Shown here in pieces: positions 59,506 through 64,000 of a stretch of DNA of 64,000 nucleotides. The notes below the pieces were generated by a model that had not been told where the DNA came from, did not search any database, and saw only the letters and a list, made by a program, of their open reading frames with translations. The DNA comes from Marisa cornuarietis (lineage: Eukaryota > Mollusca > Gastropoda > Architaenioglossa > Ampullariidae), in NCBI GenBank assembly GCA_004794655.1, contig SMMW01000624.1, positions 558,001 to 622,000 on the forward strand, in the 5' to 3' direction. A program made the translations under genes and the position numbers. Position 1 is the stretch's first letter; each line of letters opens with the position of its first letter.

Positions 59506-59560
59506 CTGACAGGCTGCCGTGTACTCTCTCGTCGACTGATCTTTCTCGAGTTGATTTTGT
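59506..59560 (-). CDS. Candidate small exon bridging to the LURAP core
   Basis: A perfect minus-strand donor (TGTCAG then GTGAGT) follows 59506. In one frame the 55 bases from 59560 read TKSTRERSVDERVHGSLS and leave one base (G). That frame enters in phase 0 and leaves in phase 1, which fits both the end of the 62278 exon (phase 0) and the start of the 45601 exon (AT, giving Asp). The acceptor (GTGAG) is weak. Alternatively this is a first exon, because CCAAT and CTACGTCA motifs lie 90-140 bases upstream. Confidence 0.25.
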
Positions 59561-60943
59561 CTCACTTCAGCTACAAATCACCCAATGGTGTTATGTCATC
59601 GGCTGGCTGTATTGTTTCGCTACGTCTTCTCCCCTCGACGAAGCTGACGTAGCACACAGTAGATACAGAACACGAAGGAACATTGGCCACTCACATTCCA
59701 GACCCACGCACCCACGCATAAAATACATGTCTCTTTTTGTCCGTTTGTCAGTCGATCCGCTCTGTCCGCGGTTATGATTGCTAGCTTACTAGCTTGCATG
59801 AAGAGATATGCGTTAGATATTTATTTCTAAAAACGTATCTTACCAGCTGTATGCCGAGGAAGAGATCGAGAAAGCGTGTGAACGTTCTCACAATGTATAT
59901 CTGTTATCAATCATAGCCTTTCTGTATTTGTAACTGCAATGCTCAAGTGGACGCCACTTTACACCCCCTCTCACTTCTGAGCCCCTCCTAATCTACCAAC
60001 TTTAAAAATAAAATTTAAAAAACCAAAGGTAGGTGCGGTGATTCGTGTATAGCGCACCCATTCTGGACGGACCGGTGTTCGGGTTCGGCTAAACATACGC
60101 CGCGCTTGGTTTCCCAGTGGCGTGGGTATTGTGTGGGAATGTCGAGATAAACCCTGAATATATTATACGGTTACGCACTTGTGGGTCTTTCTAGTCCTGT
60201 TGACATATTCACGTTCTCACACGGAGTTGTACTTGTTAGAACCGTATTATGGATTTCAACCGCCTACAGATCAAAACCCAACGGTGAATAAGTGTACGTT
60301 TGAGTGCCTGCGCGCACATACCTGCATACTTACAGACACACATTTGACAATAATAATATACATACACACATAAATAGAGATATCACCTTAGCGACAAAGA
60401 AAAACTATTGAGAGAGAGACTTTTAGTACACGGACGGGTTACACAGTCTTCAAGGGAAGTAACTACAACATAGCTTTATAGTGTCAATAGTTGTGTCCCT
60501 TGCTCTTTGGTCTACCAGAACAATCTTGTTTTGGTTTCGTGTCAGGGTACATCACGACTGAGCACGCTTGTGTCTGTAATTTTCGGACATTGAAGACACG
60601 GTAGGCCGTGCAGGTGACTTTGATGCAGTCAGCAGGCGCGCAGAAACTTGCAAGGGAGACAACAAGAGATCAAGGAGGGTAAGGAAAAGACGCCGAGTAT
60701 AGAGACACAAGATGTCAGCCTTTTTTTTAACAGCAAAGACAAGTTACAAAAGTGAAAATTTCAAAAAAAAAAAAAAAATTAAAGGCGAATAGAAAATATT
60801 TATCCACTGTATATATGCATGATTGTTGCCCAAGGTGCACTTGAAACCATCAGTACATAAAAACTTTTGTTTTCTGTTTCGTCAGTACTGTCGTTTTCTT
60901 TCGTCCCCTTTGTTCTGTATCTACTTAGTCCACGTCTCTTCCT
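59561..60943. other. Non-coding, no supported gene
   Basis: GC-richer to about 59760 with a CRE-like TGACGTAG at 59645 and CCAAT on minus at about 59683, then AT-rich. A tRNA-like GGTGTTCGGGTTCGGC at about 60079 hints at a decayed SINE. Confidence 0.45.
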
Positions 60944-61020
60944 CGTGTTAAGCGCTAAGAGCATGCTCTCTATGAGTGTGAATATGCGCTATACAAATCT
61001 TCACTATTATTATTATTATT
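60944..61020 (+). mobile_element. SINE/LINE 3' tail ending in (ATT)n
   Basis: GTGTTAAGCGCTAAGAGC, then GAATATGCGCTATACAAAT, then CACTATT and four to five ATT units. This is the GCGC...GCGCTATATAAAT(ATT)n tail widespread in animal retroposons. The element body upstream was not recognised. Confidence 0.65.
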
Positions 61021-62277
61021 AAAACTTTACAGAAATATATCTACGCACACGCTAAGCACACACATTAATGTATATTTATATACAGTAACCCGTATGATAT
61101 CATTTATATTAATTTTTTTTATTAATTTGAAAATAGCATTAAAAAGAAGCGTTTTTGCCAATGGCTTGAATACGAGTATCAAAAGTCGAATTGTTCATGA
61201 TTCCAAAATTGTCTCCTTTCGCCGAGATTTTGCTAAAAGTCTTCTGTAGTAGCCAAGCCATTCCGATTTCCAGGAAAGACTGTAAAACAGACGAGAGACG
61301 ATGCGTTATTCGAGTGAATAAAACAGCTTTAAAAACGTTTAATTATTCTTCCGAAGCAATTCACTGCACGTCCCAAGCTGCTAGCTGAAGGGCTAAGGTC
61401 TGCTAATATGTGACTGAGGAAACAGTGGTCGCCACAATCTCTTTGTACAGTGACCACCTCCAAGACTTTTAATATAGTAGCTTTTTCTCCACCATTTCTA
61501 GCTCTTTCTCCCTCTCTCCCTCCCCCTCACTCTCTCTCTCTCTCTGCTTCCTTATTCTTTTTTATCGTGTGCGAACTGTGCTTCACTATCTTTCTCTCAT
61601 GTTGCAATTTTTTTCTAAGCGTAGACGCTGAGTAGTGAGACATACAGGCGTTATTGTTGTGTTATGATTGTTATTATAATTAATATTATAATTATTCCAT
61701 TTCTTAAAAGATCGGATTTATCACCATAAATCAATAGCTACAAATTTAGAGTTTGTGTTTACTCATATTTGTGGCTTTTTGTCACTGCAGTTGGTTAAGT
61801 GTTATTGTTGTTGTAGTTTACAATGGTGCTTTAACTGTTCGTTTCTTTGATGTCTTAACGAGTATGGCAATGTGCTTTATATTTTGGAAAACAAAATTTC
61901 CAGAAATTGTGCAAAAAAAGAAAAGATTCTCAACGTCGGAAATTGGGTATGCAGAATATTTATTTAGTTAGCTCTCTTTTCTCATACATGGGGCTTATAA
62001 CAGTACATAATACAAGACAGCAGCTACTGCCTGTAGTCTAACTTCTATTCAGTGTCATACCGCTATTCTGCAGCTAAGTAAGAAGTCGACCTTCGTGTAA
62101 TTGGGTTGAGTAGGAGGCTTTGGGGATGAAAAATATTCGTAGGTATTCGCGTACACAGAGAGTATGTGAGTGTATATTTATAGATAGAGAGAAAGAGAAG
62201 GAGAGAGAAGAGAGACAAATAAGTACACAAACTCATGCTCACACACGCGCGCTATCAAGTGCTGAATGTTTACTTAC
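61021..62277 (-). other. Start of the long intron after the serine-rich exon
   Basis: AT-rich with a CT-rich tract at 61500-61560. It begins at the donor GTAAGT (62277-62272). Short purine and CA runs lie at 62185-62250. No exon seen. Confidence 0.6.
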
Positions 62278-63939
62278 ACTGTGTCCATATATCCGAAGGT
62301 CTCGGCTCTCGTGTATAACATCGTGAGGTGGTAGGTCGTCAAAACCTTCCTCCAGTGCAGTCGTCGTCAGTTGCTCGTTGTCGTGACTCAGGTCTCTGCT
62401 CCGCAGAACCAAGTCCACCAACATCTTGGGCAGCACGGCCATCACGTCTCTAGACCCTGCGATGGGCAGGTCAACATTCCACATGAACTCCTCCGAATCC
62501 ACTCCCATAAAATGGCTCAGAGGACTGTCAGCATCCCAGCAGGCTCCACACAGTGGACGGGAACGCTGACCACACATTACAGTCTGATGTGCTTCTTTAG
62601 CTTGCCCATCTTGATCCCTCATGTCAAAGCTGCCAGTAAGGCGGGCAGCGTGTCTACGACTTATATTTAAATGGCATCCTTCTGAAGGAGTTGTCATTGA
62701 CGTTTTCACGTTCTCAAGATCAGTATTCACAATACAGCTGCTCACATGTGACGTCACAGTATCCTCGTCGTCTTCGTCTACAGTGGAGTTTGCCTGCGGG
62801 AAGCCTACGATGGTGACCATTTCCGGCGAGTCTGCGTCGTCTGGTAGAAAGCAGAGTTGCGAGGGGAAATGTTCATCAACAGTTAGATCATCGAAGGCGT
62901 TTCCCTCCAAAGGAAGGGACGTGGACATAGTGGGCCAATCGCAGCCTTTAGTTTCCCCAGATTTAAAAGAATCTCTCTCTTTTAAGAAATACTCGCTGTG
63001 CTTGTTTATTTGCGCTAAAGACGAAACAGGGAAGCTGCGACCCAGATTAGAATCAGACTTCGATCGGCTTATTCTCCTTTTACAGCTTCCGTTTTCCTCA
63101 GTTTCTCTGCTGATTATTTTTCCTTCACGCTGAATAAGTCTCTGTTGATGTTCTTCTAGGGTACTTGCTAACACCTGAGTCTTTTTCTTCAGCTCGGCAG
63201 TTTCATAATTCGTGATGGGTGAAGACAATCTTTCTTTGGGAGAGGCTATTCTATTAATAACATTGACGATAATATGAGAACTTTCCTCGCATTCAGGTAA
63301 ATATTCCACGTACGACTTCGGGCTGCCTTTTGTTAGCGTACTTTCCACAGACCTTGCAATAGAGTCTTGAGGACTGTCAGTGCAGGAATCTACTGACTTT
63401 CCACTAAAGCTGTCAAAAGACGCACACGCAAGTTGATCTTGTGGGCTGTGCATGGTAAAGTTCGAGAAAATACTGGCTATGTGATTTTGTGAAAAATTCT
63501 CCTCCTTGGGCAGCGGAACTGTATGCCTAATAAGTCTGGGCAGACAACTCACACGCTTGGTGGCAGCGGGTCTGATTTTTTCCCCACTGCGCCTAGGTTT
63601 GTCCAGTCTACGCAGGTCGATAACCTCTTTGTCTGAAATGCAAGTGACGTCACCTGCCCAGGCGTTAGTAGTGGAGTTGCCGGAGCCGAGGCATTCATAC
63701 AGCTTTGCTATCCCCTTGCACTCTTCACTCACCTTTGTCCCGTTATCTGTGAGAGTTCTCTCTAGAAGCCCGATCTTCTGTGCGATCAAAGGAGAAACGC
63801 GCTTCATCCGCGAAGTTCTAGGTATTTTTCTAGGTGACGTCAGCAGCGCCTTCTTGTCCCCGACGACAGGCAGTTTTTTCTGGGCATCGTTACTTTCCTG
63901 AAGTTTGCTGTCCACCCAGCGGGTACTTCCACTACCCAT
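62278..63939 (-). CDS. Large serine-rich 5' exon, probably of the LURAP-like gene
   Basis: Minus-strand frame of 554 codons to a consensus donor (CACAGT then GTAAGT). The first ATG in the window gives MGSGSTRW, which fits an N-myristoylation signal (Gly2, Thr6). However, the frame stays open to the window edge with no upstream stop, so the start is provisional. The protein is largely disordered with many Ser-Pro/Thr-Pro sites (residues about 35, 165, 189, 206, 233, 240, 371, 416, 472). It has a predicted coiled coil at about 244-285, a basic KRRISRSKS at 287-295, an acidic DEDDED at 389-394, and a conserved-looking end (about 490-554: VLPKMLVDLVLRS). The exon leaves in phase 0. No family is recognised. 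Membership in the LURAP-like gene rests on strand, order and open splice end. Confidence 0.75.
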
Positions 63940-64000
63940 GCTATGCGCGTTTGGGCGGGCTTGTCCGAGTAGACCCGTCTTTACACTGCAAGTGTACCCA
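63940..64000 (-). other. Open upstream sequence at the window edge
   Basis: The frame of the serine-rich exon continues without stop to the edge. A possible acceptor (CACTTGCAG) lies at about 63987, so this may be 5' UTR or coding exon. Confidence 0.4.

Noticed and set aside
59394..59777. 127-codon plus frame
   Set aside because: It overlaps the stronger minus-strand donor at 59506 and shows no family or splice signal.
60040..60160. SINE on plus with tRNA-like GGTGTTCGGGTTCGGC
   Set aside because: A box is poor and no matching copy in the window was found; left as a hint only.
62621..63901. Plus-strand open frames of 131 and 170 codons
   Set aside because: They are antisense shadows of the 554-codon minus exon, with no splice or start context of their own.

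Overview
This window looks like nuclear DNA from an animal, most likely a lophotrochozoan and probably a gastropod mollusc. It is AT-rich and gene-poor, full of long (GT)n/(CA)n, (ATC)n, (ATT)n and (CGT)n microsatellites, and scattered with tRNA-derived SINE copies and worn LINE pieces. What coding sequence there is sits in short exons with canonical GT/AG borders. The species call is inference; the SINEs and microsatellites suggest it, but no gene proves it.

Right part (about 39.8-64 kb): the best-supported content is a minus-strand, multi-exon gene. Its three 3' exons (45427-45284, 43363-43105, 41098-40764) join in frame. They encode the leucine-rich helical core of the LURAP1/FAM89 (LRAP) adaptor family, a serine/proline-rich middle and a C-terminus ending in TGA at 40764. 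A further exon (about 45601-45491) lies just upstream. A large serine-rich exon at 63939-62278, on the same strand and ending at a consensus donor, is probably the 5' part of the same gene. The roughly 16.7 kb between them does not splice in phase without at least one more exon. Candidates are given at 59560-59506, 49119-48951 and 48677-48500, and a possible internal TATA/initiator promoter at about 47851. In vertebrates LRAP proteins link myosin-directing kinases (MRCK, LIMK1) to actomyosin; that role is carried over only by family.

Middle part (about 18-39.8 kb): mostly non-coding. It holds two fragments of an L1/Tx1-type LINE ORF2 in the right order (19970-20420 and 22850-23345), apparently split by about 2.4 kb of other DNA, several SINEs, a 158-codon minus-strand frame broken by one TGA (24409-23936), and a possible plus-strand transcribed locus at 35.6-37 kb.

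Left part (1-18 kb): SINE and microsatellite sequence, a diverged 290-bp tandem duplication around 8 kb, and two isolated candidate exons (11263-11361 plus, 13274-13160 minus). No rRNA, genuine tRNA, CRISPR, operon or prokaryotic feature was seen. Most long open frames in the window are translations of microsatellites or antisense shadows. I found no convincing new biological system; the most useful leads are the LURAP-like gene architecture, the split LINE, the 11-bp-phased CACGT array and the 22-bp minisatellite.
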